64,000 nt of DNA from Sinomonas cellulolyticus. GTDB taxonomy: Bacteria; Actinomycetota; Actinomycetes; Actinomycetales; Micrococcaceae. Shown piece by piece: positions 52,189 through 63,344 of the stretch. Made by a program: the position numbers and the translations under genes. Each line of letters starts with the position of its first letter. The stretch's first letter is position 1. Under the pieces are notes generated by a model. That model was not told the DNA's origin, made no database searches, and worked only from the letters and a program-made list of their open reading frames with translations. The stretch is from positions 1 through 64,000 of the forward strand of contig NZ_BNCM01000014.1 in the NCBI RefSeq assembly GCF_014656475.1. The letters are read 5' to 3'.

Positions 52189-52691
52189 TCTCGCGCCGCC
52201 TCCTTCCGGGCGTCGGCGTGGGCTCTCGGGTCCTTGGCTGCCAGCACGGCGTGGTCGGCGGCAGCCGCCGCCTCGGGGCTGGGGAACTCGGAGGGGTCGT
52301 CAGGGACGTCGGCGTCGTCCTCCGCGTCCCAGCTCGGCTGGGATGCCACGCGGCGGTCCTCGATGTCGTCCGCGACCACGTCCGCCCGGCCCAGCTGCCA
52401 CGTTCGGTAGATGAGCGCGAGCATGAACGCGGTGACCGCGAACGAGATCACGATCGAGGTGAGGATGAGTGCCTGCGGGAGCGGGTCGTTGTACTGCGCG
52501 GGGTTAGTGCCCTTCGAGATCAGCGGCGCCAGGCCAGCCGCACCGCCGGTGGCCAGCAGCAGCACATTCGCGCCGTTGGTCAGGAGCATGAGGCCGAGGA
52601 GCACGCGGGTCAGGGACCGCTCGAGCAGGAGGTAGATCCCGGTGGCGAAGAGGAGTCCGGCGACGAGGGCGAGCGTCACGTTCACAGTCAT
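52185..52691 (-). CDS. mrpC: Na+/H+ antiporter subunit C (MrpC)
   Basis: This 168-residue NuoK-like protein has three transmembrane segments (VTLALVAGLLFATGIYLLLER; LTNGANVLLLATGG; DPLPQALILTSIVISFAVTAF). The C-terminal tail (about residues 115-168) is long, acidic and absent from many MrpC proteins. It overlaps mrpD and mrpA/B by 4 nt. Confidence 0.94.
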   Translation of the reverse strand: MTVNVTLALVAGLLFATGIYLLLERSLTRVLLGLMLLTNGANVLLLATGGAAGLAPLISKGTNPAQYNDPLPQALILTSIVISFAVTAFMLALIYRTWQLGRADVVADDIEDRRVASQPSWDAEDDADVPDDPSEFPSPEAAAAADHAVLAAKDPRAHADARKEAARE

Positions 52692-55600
52692 GCCCGGGCC
52701 TCCTCATGGTCTCCGCGGGATCGCCGCGCCGCCTGCACCGCCGCCTTCTCGCTCGACTCGAGGTGCTCGTCAACGCGCGATCCGAGGCTGCGCAGCACGT
52801 CCACCACGAGCCCCACGACCACGAGGTAGACGCCGACGTCGAAGATCGTGGACGTCACGAACTTCACATCGCCGAACACGGGCAGCCAGAGTCCGATGAT
52901 GGCGCTCTGGAAGACCTGGCCGCCGAGCGCGAGTGGCACGGCGCCGGCCAGGGATGCGGTCCCGAGGCCCACGCCGAGCAGCACGCCGGGGCTGAGGGAC
53001 GCGGCCTCGTGCAGCTCGAAGCGGCCACCGGCGAGATACCGCACCGTGAGCGCGAGCCCCGCGAGCAGGCCGCCCGCGAACCCGCCCCCGGGCAGGTTGT
53101 GGCCAGCCAGGAGCACGTAGACGGAGAACACCACCATCGAGTGGAAGATGAGCCGGGTGATGACCTCGAAGATGATGGAGCGCCGCTCCGGTGCGAGGGT
53201 GCGCCCGGCCAGGAGCCACGGATCGCGGACGACTGTCGCGAACGTCCGGGCAACGGCGAGCTCCGCAGCGCTCCGGGGCGCCTCGGCAGGGCGCATTCGG
53301 CCGATGCTGCCGGTGGGCACGTCCGCGGTCTGGCCGAGTGTGCGCCCGCTGTGCCGGATGAAGATGAGGCTCGCGACTCCGGTCGCGGCGAGCGCGAGGA
53401 CGGAGATCTCCCCGAACGTGTCCCAGGCCCTGATGTCCACGAGGGTGACGTTGACGACGTTGAGGCCGCCCCCGTCGCTGTAGGCCAGATCGGGGAACTG
53501 CAGCGAGACGGGCGCGGCGGTGCGGGCGTCCATCGCCGCAAGGCCGGCCAGGACCATGACCGTTCCGAACACCGCGGCGATGACGATCCGGACGGCCCGG
53601 TACCGGCCGCCGAGCCGGTCCCGCAGCTGCGGTGGGAGGCTGCGCATGCCCAGGACGAACGCGACGAGCACGATGGTCTCGACGAGCATCTGCGTCAGGG
53701 CGAGGTCCGGTGCGCCCTGGAGGGCGAAGATGAGGGAGAGGCCGTAGCCGGTGATGGAGACCATGAGCACGGCCAGGAACCTCTTGTTGGCCCGCACCGC
53801 GGCGACCGCACCGATGGCGATCGCGATCCCGATGACCGGGACGAGTGGGGATCGGGGGTCCACGAACGTGAGGCGGTCCGGCGCGGGGAGGACCACGCGG
53901 CCTGCAATCAGGGCCGAGAGCGGCACGAGCGCGGCCACCGCCAGGATCACCGCGAGGTAGAAGAACAGCGAGCCGCGCTGCGTGCGCCCGGTGAGCCAGA
54001 TGGCCGTATCGTCCACCGCGCCCACGATCGCCCGGTAGGCGCGCTCCGCGTCGAAGGGCGACGCCAGCCGGGACTGGAGGCGTCCGACCGCGCCCCGGCT
54101 CAAGAAGAGCAGCGCACCTATGGCCCAGCCTGCGGCTGAGAGGGCGAGCGGGAGCCCGAACCCGTGCCACGCTGCCAGGTGCGGCAGGGCACCCAGCTGC
54201 GCTCCGGCGTCGTGCGTGGCGGCCGCGGCACCCGCCGCGACCTCGGCGGCATAGGGCCCGACCCACGCGTCCACGGGCGCGGGCCACAGTCCGTAGACGA
54301 GGCCGAGGAGCGCGAGCACGGCCGGAGAGGCCACGAACAGCCCGGTGATGGGGGTGAACGGCGTGTCGGCGATGCCGGGCTTGCGGGCAAAGGCTCCCCA
54401 CACGAAGCGCGCACTGTACGCGACCGTGAGCCCCGAGCCCACCGCGAATCCCGCGACCATGACCGCCGCCAGACCGGGCGGGAGCGGGGAGTGCGTGAAC
54501 GCCTCGAAGACCGCCTCCTTCGCCACGAAGCCTCCGAAGAGGGGCAGGCCCGCCATCGACGCGGCCGCCAGCGCGCCCGTGACGGCGAGCGCCCGGGACT
54601 GCCTGAAGAGCCCGGAGAGCTTCCGAAGGTCTCGGGTGCCCGTCTGGTGGTCTATGACGCCCACCACCAGGAAGAGCGCCGCCTTGAACAGCGCGTGCGC
54701 CACCACCATGGCCAGGCCCGCGAGCGCAGCGGCCGGGGTCCCGAGCCCCACGATCGCGATCATGAAGCCCAGCTGGCTCACGGTGCCGAAGGCGAGGATC
54801 AGCTTGATGTCCGTCTGGCGCAGGGAGCGGTAGCCGCCCAGGACCATGGTGGCCAGGCCCAGTCCGAGGACCACGGGCTGCCAGTAGGCCGTCTCGGCGA
54901 AGCCGGGGGCGAGCCGGGCCACGAGGTACACGCCGGCCTTCACCATGGCCGCCGCATGGAGGTACGCCGAGACCGGGGTGGGGGCGGCCATCGCGGCCGG
55001 GAGCCAGAAATGGAACGGGACGAGGGCGGACTTGCTCAGGGCGCCGACGAGGACGAGGACCGCGCCGGCGGCGACCGTGCCCGCGGTGGCAGGGTCGGCG
55101 ACGAGCGAGGATGCGCGCTCGAGTACCCCGGAGACCCGGTAGGTCCCGGCAGCCTCCCCGAGCAGGATGAGGCCCACGAGCATGGCGAGGCCGCCGGCGG
55201 TCGTGACGATGAGGGCCTGCAGCGCCGAGCGGCGGGCGGAGAGGCGGACGTGGGCGTAGCCGATGAGCAGGTAGGACAGGACGGTGGTGAGTTCCCAGAA
55301 GATGAACAGGACGATCAGGTCGTCCGCGGTGACGAGCCCGAACATCGCGCCGGCGAACGCGAGCATCTGGCCGCCGAATCCGCCGAGCCCCTCGTCATCG
55401 CGGGTGAAGTAGCGCGCGCAGTAGAGCAGGACCAGGGCGCCCACCCCGAGGACCAGCAGGGACATGACCCAGGCGAGCGGGTCGAGCCTGAACGCGATCT
55501 GGACGCCGAGGGTGGGGATGAAGTCCCAGGACTGGACGATGCCGCGGGCCGCCTGCGGACTGGCCTGGGCTGCGGCGAGCGCCCCGGCGGCGATGGGCGC

Positions 55601-55771
55601 CGCGGAACCGGACGGGCCGGCGTCGTACGCGGCAGGGCCTTGGAAGGCGAGCCACACGAGCGAGCCTGCCGGGACGAGCGCGAGGAGGAAGAACCCCGAT
55701 CGCCCCATCCGCCGGAAGATCCAGGGCGCGCCAGCCGCCACTACGAAATGCAGGGCGAGGACTGGCAGCAC
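52688..55771 (-). CDS. mrpA: Na+/H+ antiporter subunit A fused to subunit B (MrpAB)
   Basis: This 1027-residue protein joins MrpA to MrpB. The NuoL-like part (about residues 1-620) has ALSKSALVPFHFWLPAAMAAPTPV and the LRQTDIKLILAFGTVSQLGFM helix. A DUF4040-type segment (about 640-720; GAPDLALTQMLVETIVLVAFVLG) and the MrpB domain (from about 860; SMVVFSVYVLLAGHNLPGGGFAGG) follow. The fusion explains the absence of a separate mrpB. The start is a GTG with CGGAG upstream. It is the first of six genes (AB-C-D-E-F-G). The complex exports Na+ for H+ and supports pH and salt homeostasis. Confidence 0.95.
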   Translation of the reverse strand: MLPVLALHFVVAAGAPWIFRRMGRSGFFLLALVPAGSLVWLAFQGPAAYDAGPSGSAAPIAAGALAAAQASPQAARGIVQSWDFIPTLGVQIAFRLDPLAWVMSLLVLGVGALVLLYCARYFTRDDEGLGGFGGQMLAFAGAMFGLVTADDLIVLFIFWELTTVLSYLLIGYAHVRLSARRSALQALIVTTAGGLAMLVGLILLGEAAGTYRVSGVLERASSLVADPATAGTVAAGAVLVLVGALSKSALVPFHFWLPAAMAAPTPVSAYLHAAAMVKAGVYLVARLAPGFAETAYWQPVVLGLGLATMVLGGYRSLRQTDIKLILAFGTVSQLGFMIAIVGLGTPAAALAGLAMVVAHALFKAALFLVVGVIDHQTGTRDLRKLSGLFRQSRALAVTGALAAASMAGLPLFGGFVAKEAVFEAFTHSPLPPGLAAVMVAGFAVGSGLTVAYSARFVWGAFARKPGIADTPFTPITGLFVASPAVLALLGLVYGLWPAPVDAWVGPYAAEVAAGAAAATHDAGAQLGALPHLAAWHGFGLPLALSAAGWAIGALLFLSRGAVGRLQSRLASPFDAERAYRAIVGAVDDTAIWLTGRTQRGSLFFYLAVILAVAALVPLSALIAGRVVLPAPDRLTFVDPRSPLVPVIGIAIAIGAVAAVRANKRFLAVLMVSITGYGLSLIFALQGAPDLALTQMLVETIVLVAFVLGMRSLPPQLRDRLGGRYRAVRIVIAAVFGTVMVLAGLAAMDARTAAPVSLQFPDLAYSDGGGLNVVNVTLVDIRAWDTFGEISVLALAATGVASLIFIRHSGRTLGQTADVPTGSIGRMRPAEAPRSAAELAVARTFATVVRDPWLLAGRTLAPERRSIIFEVITRLIFHSMVVFSVYVLLAGHNLPGGGFAGGLLAGLALTVRYLAGGRFELHEAASLSPGVLLGVGLGTASLAGAVPLALGGQVFQSAIIGLWLPVFGDVKFVTSTIFDVGVYLVVVGLVVDVLRSLGSRVDEHLESSEKAAVQAARRSRGDHEEARA

Positions 55772-55883
55772 AGGGGACTCCGCTCGGTTGAAGGTTCAAT
55801 TGTTTCTGCGTTGGGTGTGGCGGCACATCGGTTGGGTTCGGTCCGGACAGTCTACCAATCGGCCCAGCGGATAGAGTCAGGGC

Positions 55884-57263
55884 ATGCACGCGTCCGGCGT
55901 CTCCGAACTCGAACGGCACAGCGCGCCCGTGCGGCGCGGACAGGTGCTCGCGTGGGCCTCGTGGGACTGGGGCTCGGCGGCATTCAACGCCGTCATGACC
56001 ACGTTCGTGTTCACCGTCTACCTCACGTCCAAGGCGTTCGGCGGCGAGGACCATGCCTCGGCCGTCCTCGGGGCGTGCCTCGGGGCCGCGGGCCTCGGCA
56101 TCGCGCTGCTCGCACCCGTCTCGGGCCAGCGCTCCGACGCCGGCGGCCGACGCAAGCTGTGGCTCGGAATCCACACCGGCGTCGTCGCGCTCCTCACCGG
56201 CCTGTGCTTCTTCGCGTACCCTCGCCCCGAGTTCCTCCTCTACGGGGCCTCGCTCATCGCCGCCGGCCACGTGTTCAGTGAACTCGCCGGGGTCAACTAC
56301 AACGCGATGCTCGAGCAGATCGCGACGCCCCGCACGATCGGGCGGATCTCGGGCCTGGGCTGGTCCGCCGGGTACGTCGGCGGGATCGTGGCGCTGCTGC
56401 TCGTGCTGGCGCTGTTCGTGCAGCCCGCGTTCCGGTGGTTCGGCGCCTCCACGGAGGAGTCCCTGAACATCCGGCTTGTGGCCGTGTTCTCAATGCTGTG
56501 GATCGTGGTCTTCTCACTGCCGGTCATGTTCGCCGTCCCCGAGGTTCCGAGGCGCCGCTCCGCCCGGCTCGGCGTGATCGCCTCCTACGGACTCCTGTTC
56601 CGACGCATCCGGGCCATCTGGAAGACCAGCCCCCACACGATCTACTTCCTCCTCGCCTCCGCGATCTTCCGTGACGGCCTCGCCGCCGTGTTCACGTTCG
56701 GCGGGGTCATCGCGGCCGGCACCTTCGGGTTCACCCTCTCGCATGTCATCTTCTTCGCCGTCTTCGGCAACGTCGTCGCCGCCCTCGGGGCGATCGCGGG
56801 GGGATTCCTCGACGACCTCGTGGGGCCGAAGGGGGTGATCATGGGCTCGCTCATCGGGCTGCTCGTCGCCGGGACGTCCATTCTGGTGCTCGGGAACTCC
56901 CAGTACGAGCTCGGCGGATTCACCTGGACGGGGACGACGACGTTCTGGGTGTTCGGGCTGTTCCTCTGCCTCTTCGTGGGGCCCGCGCAGTCCGCGGCCC
57001 GCGCCTATCTTGCACGCCTCGCGCCCGACGGCGAGGCCGGGGAGCTGTTCGGCCTCTACGCCACCACCGGACGGGCGGTCAGCTTCCTCGCGCCGAGCCT
57101 GTTCAGCCTGTGCATCACGATTGCCGCGCCGTTCGTGGCGGCGGGCCAGGCCCAGCGCTGGGGCATCCTCGGGATCATGGCGGTGCTGCTCGCCGGGCTC
57201 CTCGTGCTGCTGCCGGTCAGGCCTCCAGCCCGTGTCGCAACGGCCGTGGTCCCCGAGGCCTGA
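55884..57263 (+). CDS. MFS transporter, UMF1/Atg22-like family
   Basis: This 459-residue protein has about twelve transmembrane segments and the UMF1 opening WASWDWGSAAFNAVMTTFVFTVYLT with the R-x-D-A-GGRRK loop between segments 2 and 3. Substrates of bacterial members are unknown; yeast Atg22 exports amino acids from the vacuole. TAGAGT ends 6 nt before the ATG and no ribosome-binding site is present. It is divergent from the Mrp operon. Confidence 0.9.
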   Translation: MHASGVSELERHSAPVRRGQVLAWASWDWGSAAFNAVMTTFVFTVYLTSKAFGGEDHASAVLGACLGAAGLGIALLAPVSGQRSDAGGRRKLWLGIHTGVVALLTGLCFFAYPRPEFLLYGASLIAAGHVFSELAGVNYNAMLEQIATPRTIGRISGLGWSAGYVGGIVALLLVLALFVQPAFRWFGASTEESLNIRLVAVFSMLWIVVFSLPVMFAVPEVPRRRSARLGVIASYGLLFRRIRAIWKTSPHTIYFLLASAIFRDGLAAVFTFGGVIAAGTFGFTLSHVIFFAVFGNVVAALGAIAGGFLDDLVGPKGVIMGSLIGLLVAGTSILVLGNSQYELGGFTWTGTTTFWVFGLFLCLFVGPAQSAARAYLARLAPDGEAGELFGLYATTGRAVSFLAPSLFSLCITIAAPFVAAGQAQRWGILGIMAVLLAGLLVLLPVRPPARVATAVVPEA

Positions 57264-57273
57264 CCCCCCGGGT

Positions 57274-57402
57274 CTGAGGGTCAGCTCCTGAGGGTCAGCT
57301 TCTGAAGGGCACCTCCCGGAGGTCACCTCCAGTGGGTCACGACTGCGATATCCGCGGGAGCTGGCCTTCAGGATCTGACCTCCAGAAGGTGCCCTTCAGA
57401 AG
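57274..57402. repeat. 14-bp minisatellite arranged as two opposing arrays
   Basis: Five degenerate 14-bp units (CTGAGGGTCAGCTC and variants) begin at 57274, 57288, 57302, 57316 and 57330. After a short spacer, about three more units in the opposite sense run from 57365 to 57406. The arrays pair as an inverted repeat, including a perfect 16-bp match between 57299-57314 and 57387-57402. No gene is visible. Confidence 0.7.
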
Positions 57403-57424
57403 GTGACTCCTAGACGTGGGTGGG

Positions 57425-57458
57425 GGCGCACGACGGCGGCCACGCGCCGTCGTGCGCC
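57425..57458. repeat. Hairpin of the CGCACGACGGCG family
   Basis: A perfect 14-bp stem (57425-57438 with 57445-57458) has a 6-nt loop. Both arms carry the dispersed 12-mer. It lies between the two repeat arrays of this gap. Confidence 0.7.
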
Positions 57459-57548
57459 GCCCACCTCAGAAGCCGCCCACCTCAGAATGCCCACCGCAGA
57501 AGCCCGCCCACCTCAGAAGCCGCACCGCAGAATGCGCACCGCAGAACT
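57456..57548. repeat. Tandem array of CC(A)CC(T/G)CAGAA units
   Basis: Six imperfect units of 14-17 bp, each with GCCCACCTCAGAA or GCACCGCAGAA, end just at the TAGAGT box that precedes the KhtT-like gene. Read on the other strand, the unit (TTCTGAGGTGGGC) resembles the units of the array at 57274. Confidence 0.65.
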
Positions 57549-57559
57549 AGAGTTGACCC

Positions 57560-58042
57560 ATGAATGTAGACGAAACGGACCTGCCCGGGTTCGGCGTCCG
57601 CAAGGACTTCATGACCCAGTCGGGCCGCAGGCTCGGGGTCGTCACGCACCGTGACGGCGAGACCGAGCTCATCATCTCCGCCTGGGACGATCCGGACACG
57701 TGCCAGGCGAGCATCCCGCTCTCCCGCGAGGAGGCCACGACGCTCGGGAACCTGCTCGGCGGCCGGGCGATCGTCATGCAGCTCACGGAGGAGCACCGCG
57801 ACGTGCCGGGCATCTCGACTCGCCAGTTCGTCGTGGCCCCCGAATCCCCCTACCGCGACCAGCCCATGGGCAAGGCCCAGATCCGCACCCGCACGAGCGT
57901 CTCGATCGTGGCGATCATGCGGGAGGGCGAGGTGCTCGCCTCGCCTTCGCCCGACGTCGTGCTCCGCGGCGGAGACCTCATCGTCGCCGTCGGCACCCAG
58001 GAAGGGCTCGACCAGGCCGCCCACATCCTCCGCAACGGGTAG
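57560..58042 (+). CDS. K+/H+ antiporter regulatory subunit (KhtT-like, TrkA-C domain)
   Basis: This 160-residue cytoplasmic protein has a C-terminal TrkA-C (RCK_C) domain (about residues 85-158; GVPGISTRQF precedes it, then SIVAIMREGEVLASPSPDVVLRGGDLIVAVGT). It matches KhtT and Rv3237c, which gate a partner CPA2 antiporter in response to a nucleotide or pH. TAGAGT ends 6 nt before the ATG. Its partner follows after 3 nt. Confidence 0.92.
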   Translation: MNVDETDLPGFGVRKDFMTQSGRRLGVVTHRDGETELIISAWDDPDTCQASIPLSREEATTLGNLLGGRAIVMQLTEEHRDVPGISTRQFVVAPESPYRDQPMGKAQIRTRTSVSIVAIMREGEVLASPSPDVVLRGGDLIVAVGTQEGLDQAAHILRNG

Positions 58043-58045
58043 CGG

Positions 58046-59248
58046 ATGGATCCACTCGCACTCACACTGATCGAACTGGGGGCGGTCGTCTTCGCCCTCG
58101 GCCTCCTCGCGCGCCTCGCGGGCAGGATCGGCATGTCGCCGATCCCGCTCTACCTCATCGGCGGCCTCGTCTTCGGTGCAGGGGGCTTTATCGAACTGGG
58201 CGGCGTGCGGGACTTCTCCCAACTCGCCGGCGAGATCGGCGTCATCCTCCTCCTGCTCATGCTCGGACTGGAATATACAGCGCAGGAGCTGGTCACCGGC
58301 CTCAGGAAGTCGTGGCAGGCGGGCGTCATGGACCTCGTGCTGAATTCCGTTCCGGGGGCGGCGGTCGCGCTGCTGTTGGGGTGGGGCGGGGTTGGCGCAC
58401 TCGTTATGGGAGGCGTGACGTATATATCGTCGTCGGGCATTGTCGCGAAGGTCATCACGGACCTCGGCCGGCTCGGCAACCGTGAAACACCGACCATCCT
58501 CGCCGTCCTCGTGTTCGAGGACCTCGCAATGGCCGTCTACCTCCCCATCCTCACGGCCACCCTCGCGGGGGTGAGCTTCCTCGGCGGGCTGCAGACGGTC
58601 GGGATCTCGCTCGTGGTCGTCACGGCTGTCCTCGTCGTGGCCCTCAAGCACGGGCACCACGTCTCCAAGGCCGTGCACAGCGAGAACGCGGAGGTGTTCC
58701 TCCTCACCGTCCTGGGCCTGGCGCTCCTCGTCGCTGGCCTCGCCTCGGCAATGCAGGTCTCCGCGGCGGTGGGCGCGTTCATGCTCGGCATCGCCATCTC
58801 CGGCACCACAGCGCACCTGGCGTCGCGGCTCCTCGAGCCCCTGCGGGACCTGTTCGCGGCGATCTTCTTCGTCGCGTTCGGCCTCAACACGGACCCGTCG
58901 ACCATCCCGCCCGTGCTGGGCTGGGCCCTGGTCCTCGCGGTCGTCACGGCGGCCACGAAGGTCGCGACCGGCTGGTGGGCCGCCGCCAGAGCGGGCGTGG
59001 CCGTGCCCGGCCGCGCACGCGCCGGCGCGGCGCTCATTGCGCGCGGCGAGTTCTCGATCGTCATCGCGGGACTCGCCGTCGCCTCGGGCGTCGTCAACGG
59101 CGAGCTCGCAGCCCTCGCCACGGCATACGTCATGCTCATGGCCGTCACCGGCCCGCTCGCGGCGCGCTTCGTCGAGCCGGTCGTCAAGGCTCTCCGGAAG
59201 CCGCGCGGTGGCGGACCGCGGGAGGCGTCAGCGAAGGTGCCCTTCTGA
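58046..59248 (+). CDS. K+/H+ antiporter, CPA2 family (KhtU/KefB-like)
   Basis: This 400-residue protein has about twelve or thirteen transmembrane segments. It contains the CPA2 signatures (LLLLMLGLEYTAQEL; GGVTYISSSGIVAKVITDLGRLGNRETPTILAVLVFEDLAMA; ARGEFSIVIAGLA). It should export K+ in exchange for H+ under control of the adjacent TrkA-C protein. The dispersed 12-mer occurs 16 nt after its stop. Confidence 0.94.
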   Translation: MDPLALTLIELGAVVFALGLLARLAGRIGMSPIPLYLIGGLVFGAGGFIELGGVRDFSQLAGEIGVILLLLMLGLEYTAQELVTGLRKSWQAGVMDLVLNSVPGAAVALLLGWGGVGALVMGGVTYISSSGIVAKVITDLGRLGNRETPTILAVLVFEDLAMAVYLPILTATLAGVSFLGGLQTVGISLVVVTAVLVVALKHGHHVSKAVHSENAEVFLLTVLGLALLVAGLASAMQVSAAVGAFMLGIAISGTTAHLASRLLEPLRDLFAAIFFVAFGLNTDPSTIPPVLGWALVLAVVTAATKVATGWWAAARAGVAVPGRARAGAALIARGEFSIVIAGLAVASGVVNGELAALATAYVMLMAVTGPLAARFVEPVVKALRKPRGGGPREASAKVPF

Positions 59249-59325
59249 GGGTGGCAGGGCCCCGCGCACGACGGCGCGTGGCTGGCCGGGCGCGCGAGGG
59301 CTGCGGGTGCCACGCGGCCGGCGGC

Positions 59326-60144
59326 TCAGTGGTGGAGGTGCATCCGTTGGAGGATGGTCGCCGCCATCTCCTCGACAGACATCACACCGGAGTTGACGTG
59401 CGGGATGCCGTACCCAAGGTAGAGGGCCTCGGCGCTGCGCAGCTCATAGCCGCACTGCCGGAGGGACGAGTACTGCGACCGGGGCCTTCGCCCGGTGCGC
59501 ACCTGGTGCAGGCGCAGGGGGGTCGAGGAGAGACCGAAGCACTTCCCGACGTGCGGCAGCAAGGGGTCCGGCAGCTCCCCCCGCTCGAAGTCCTCGTCGA
59601 CGAGCGGGAAGTTGGCAGCCAGGATCCCGTGCTGCAGGGCCAAGTACATGGTGGTTGGCGTCTTGCCGCACCGGGACGGGGCGATCAGGATGAGTTCGGC
59701 ATTCTCGAGCGCCCGGATGGACTGCCCGTCGTCGTGCTCTATCGCGTACTCGACGGCGGCCATCCGCGACTGATACCGCAGAAGGTTGCCCTGGCCGTGG
59801 GCCTTTCCGAGCTCCCCGCTCGCCCGGGTGCCGAGAGCCCGCTCCAGCTCGCCGACATGTCCCCCCAGCAGGTCGATGAAGTGCGCGCTCGCGGTGGAGA
59901 GGATCGCACGGATGCTCGTGTTCACCGCCGTGGAGAAGATCAGGGGAAGCGGGCCGAGCGATGCAAGCTCGTTGACCGTCTCCACCACCTGGTAGGCAAG
60001 CTCGGGGGTAGAGATGAAGGGAACGGTCTCCCGCGCAAAGGTTTCCTGCGGAAACTGGGTGAGCAGCGTGTTGCCGAATGTCTCGGCCGTGATCCCCGTT
60101 CCGTCGGAAAGGAAGAACACTGGCCGTTCGCGCTGATCTTTCAC
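59326..60144 (-). CDS. ppsR: PEP synthase regulatory kinase/pyrophosphorylase (DUF299)
   Basis: This 272-residue protein of the PSRP family begins with FFLSDGTGITAETFG and carries the nucleotide loop APSRCGKTPTTMYLA (about residues 150-164). It inactivates PEP synthase by ADP-dependent phosphorylation and reactivates it by Pi-dependent dephosphorylation. The GTG at 60144 has GGCAGGT upstream. It lies 81 nt after ppsA on the same strand, so enzyme and regulator are made together. Confidence 0.94.
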   Translation of the reverse strand: MKDQRERPVFFLSDGTGITAETFGNTLLTQFPQETFARETVPFISTPELAYQVVETVNELASLGPLPLIFSTAVNTSIRAILSTASAHFIDLLGGHVGELERALGTRASGELGKAHGQGNLLRYQSRMAAVEYAIEHDDGQSIRALENAELILIAPSRCGKTPTTMYLALQHGILAANFPLVDEDFERGELPDPLLPHVGKCFGLSSTPLRLHQVRTGRRPRSQYSSLRQCGYELRSAEALYLGYGIPHVNSGVMSVEEMAATILQRMHLHH

Positions 60145-60225
60145 GGTGTACCTGCCTTGGGTCGGGGGTCTCCGTGCGGCCCGGCGCACGCCGGACCGCA
60201 CGGAGGAGGTCAGCCTGCACTTGGC

Positions 60226-62628
<2,403 letters not shown>

Positions 62629-62687
62629 AATGTCTTTCCTTCTCCATTGAAGTCGCATGGGTGCCCAAGCGCCCAGCCGGCGTCAGA

Positions 62688-63344
62688 CTAGCGGACGACC
62701 AAGACGTCCAGAATTCGGGGGCCGTGCACGCCCTCGACTCGCTCGAGCTCGATGTCACTGGTTGCGCTCGGCCCCGAGATGAGTGTGAGCGGGCGCGTGA
62801 TGTCGAGCCGGGCGAAGCCCTCGGGAACGAGCCCTACGATCGTCTCGACCGGGACGATGCACACGTGGTGGTCCGGCACGAGCGAGATCGCCCTCCGCCC
62901 CTGGTCCGGGGACCCGTCGAGGATGATCGTGCCCGTCTCTGCGATGCTCACCGCGGAGCTGGTCACCACCGCGTCGATTCCGTCCAGGCGTTCGACGTCG
63001 AGCGGCGCCTCGCGCGAGTCGGTCGCCCCGCGCTCGGTGAGGCTCGGGTGGAGCCAGTCCCCCGGCAGGCCCGCGGGGGCGACGAACGTCTTGCCGTCAA
63101 GCCGGGCGCGGATCGCCTCCGCGAGCGCGTCCCGGCCGATGACCTCGACGCGGGCCTTGTAGTCCTCGAGCCGGTCCACGAGCTGGGCGACCAGCTCGTC
63201 CTCGGTGAGGCCCGACGTCGTGCGGTACGCCGGGGTGACCTCGGCGCCCAGCGGGGTGACCTCGGCGCCCGGCGGGGTGACCTCGGCGGGGACGGTGCCG
63301 AGGGCTGCGTGGATCCTTGCCAGGATGTCGTCGCGGGCGCTCAC
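62688..63344 (-). CDS. lutC: Lactate utilization protein C (LUD domain)
   Basis: This 218-residue LutC-type protein has a LUD domain (about residues 60-215; VVTSSAVSIAETGTIILDGS, LVPDHHVCIV, GPSATSDIEL). It is part of the LutABC L-lactate oxidase complex. The GTG at 63344 overlaps the lutB stop. Residues 19-38 are encoded by a 21-bp tandem repeat (GAEVTP unit), an in-frame expansion in a variable region. Confidence 0.93.
   Translation of the reverse strand: MSARDDILARIHAALGTVPAEVTPPGAEVTPLGAEVTPAYRTTSGLTEDELVAQLVDRLEDYKARVEVIGRDALAEAIRARLDGKTFVAPAGLPGDWLHPSLTERGATDSREAPLDVERLDGIDAVVTSSAVSIAETGTIILDGSPDQGRRAISLVPDHHVCIVPVETIVGLVPEGFARLDITRPLTLISGPSATSDIELERVEGVHGPRILDVLVVR
63232..63288. repeat. 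21-bp tandem repeat (2.7 copies) in lutC
   Basis: Units begin at 63232, 63253 and 63274 and differ at one position. The 21-bp period inserts seven residues per copy and keeps the lutC frame. Confidence 0.75.

Noticed and set aside
57274..57548. Repeated units spaced through the gap could be read as a CRISPR array.
   Set aside because: The units are only 14-17 bp, adjoin without unique spacers, and no cas genes are near.
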